Below, piece after piece: positions 12,295 through 12,776 of a stretch of 12,776 nucleotides of DNA. The DNA lies in the NCBI GenBank assembly GCA_021158645.1, contig JAGGUH010000059.1, positions 1-12,776 on the forward strand. Direction: 5' to 3'. The stretch is from a bacterium. GTDB taxonomy: Bacteria; Patescibacteriota; Minisyncoccia; UBA6257; JAGGUH01. Made by a program: the position numbers and the translations under genes. Position 1 is the first letter of the stretch. Each line of letters opens with the position of its first letter. The notes beneath the pieces were generated by a model. The model was not told the origin of the DNA. It did no database searches and saw nothing but the letters and a program-made list of their open reading frames with translations.

Positions 12295-12776
12295 ATGCCA
12301 AAAAAACAAAAATTCTATCAAAAACCATTCACTCTTCACGATCTCCCAAAAGAAGAACGCCCCCGCGAACGCCTCAAAAAAGTCGGGGTAGATAATTTAT
12401 CTTTAGGTGAACTTTTAGCACTAATAATTGAGAAAGGTAAAAAAGGAGAAAATGTTTTAACCATTGCCCAAAATTTAATTTCTCATTTTGGCAATTTAGA
12501 AAATATAAAAAAAGCGTCAATTGAAGAACTTTGTCAGGTTAAAGGAATTGGCTTTGCTACCGCTTGTAAATTAAAAGCATCTTTCAAATTAGGAGAAAAA
12601 GCCCAAATAACACCCACAAAATATGGGCAAAAAATTGAATCTCCAAAAGATGTTTTCAAACTTTTAAAAAATGATTTAGGAGACAAGAAAAAAGAGCACT
12701 TTAAAATTTTATCTTTAGATTCCAGAAATAAACTTATCAGCATTGATGATGTCTCCATTGGCACAATAAACGCCAA
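12295..12776 (+). CDS. radC: RadC/JAB-domain (MPN+) protein, 3' end cut by window
   Basis: The first 160 residues of a RadC-family protein. The N-terminal helical region opens with the family signature HDLPKEERPRERLKKVGVDN (15-34), then LSLGELLALII. A helix-hairpin-helix follows (IEELCQVKGIGFATACKLKA, 76-95), suited to DNA binding. From about residue 115 the JAB/MPN+ metal-dependent domain begins (SPKDVF, KKEHFKILSLDSRNKLISI, VSIGTIN); Glu134 is a likely metal-site residue, but the HxH...D part lies beyond the window, so catalytic integrity cannot be judged. Despite the name, a role in recombination repair is doubtful; many copies lie on mobile elements. The frame is intact to the edge. The start follows a TATAAT by 21 nt. 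Confidence 0.9.
   Translation, partial: MPKKQKFYQKPFTLHDLPKEERPRERLKKVGVDNLSLGELLALIIEKGKKGENVLTIAQNLISHFGNLENIKKASIEELCQVKGIGFATACKLKASFKLGEKAQITPTKYGQKIESPKDVFKLLKNDLGDKKKEHFKILSLDSRNKLISIDDVSIGTINA

Overview
The window looks like a piece of a very AT-rich genome from the Patescibacteria/CPR. The strongest clue is a membrane-anchored lamin-tail-domain (LTD) protein of a type I associate with that group. Supporting signs are tRNA genes without an encoded CCA end, intrinsic terminators, genes almost without Shine-Dalgarno sequences, and many lysine-rich repeat proteins. Complete genes stop at TAA, TAG and TGA without any in-frame TGA, so genetic code 11 fits and UGA=Gly recoding does not.

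Layout. 1-1491 is a decayed region: the 3' end of an unknown gene, a 65-nt hairpin over the start codon of a truncated IS481-like transposase, then about 820 bp without a believable gene that holds a large imperfect inverted repeat with a terminator at its apex. 1492-2166 is deoC (deoxyribose-phosphate aldolase). It converges, with a 6-nt gap, on four minus-strand genes read from 5906 down to 2173: an LTD surface protein, an ATP-cone/Mrr-type PD-(D/E)XK endonuclease, a cytosolic TPR protein and an AMMECR1-domain protein. The first two are tightly coupled (ATG 6 nt after the stop). A 456-bp gene-free divergent region follows. 6402-9863 encodes a 1153-residue protein with about 12 HEAT-like 34-residue repeats, a long helical middle and a compact C-terminal domain that I cannot assign. 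A clean intrinsic terminator then precedes rtcB (RNA ligase, 10142-11584, all catalytic residues present). Directly after the rtcB stop is a near-consensus promoter for tRNA-Ile(UAU) and tRNA-Ser(UGA), which are separated by a 98-bp heptanucleotide repeat. The last part holds nested hairpins, a six-copy palindrome array with an exact 12-bp period, and the 5' part of radC, cut by the window edge.

How the parts relate. deoC feeds deoxynucleoside breakdown into central carbon metabolism. RtcB joins RNA ends and lies beside tRNA genes, but nothing in the sequence proves a functional link. Several genes have a good -10 box only 7-10 nt before the start codon and no Shine-Dalgarno, so leaderless or near-leaderless translation seems common here. 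I did not find a complete new multi-gene system. The best leads are the unassigned domain of the HEAT protein, the LTD/ATP-cone nuclease pair, the 12-bp palindrome array, the tRNA-Ile(UAU) and the structured DNA around the transposase remnant and deoC promoter.
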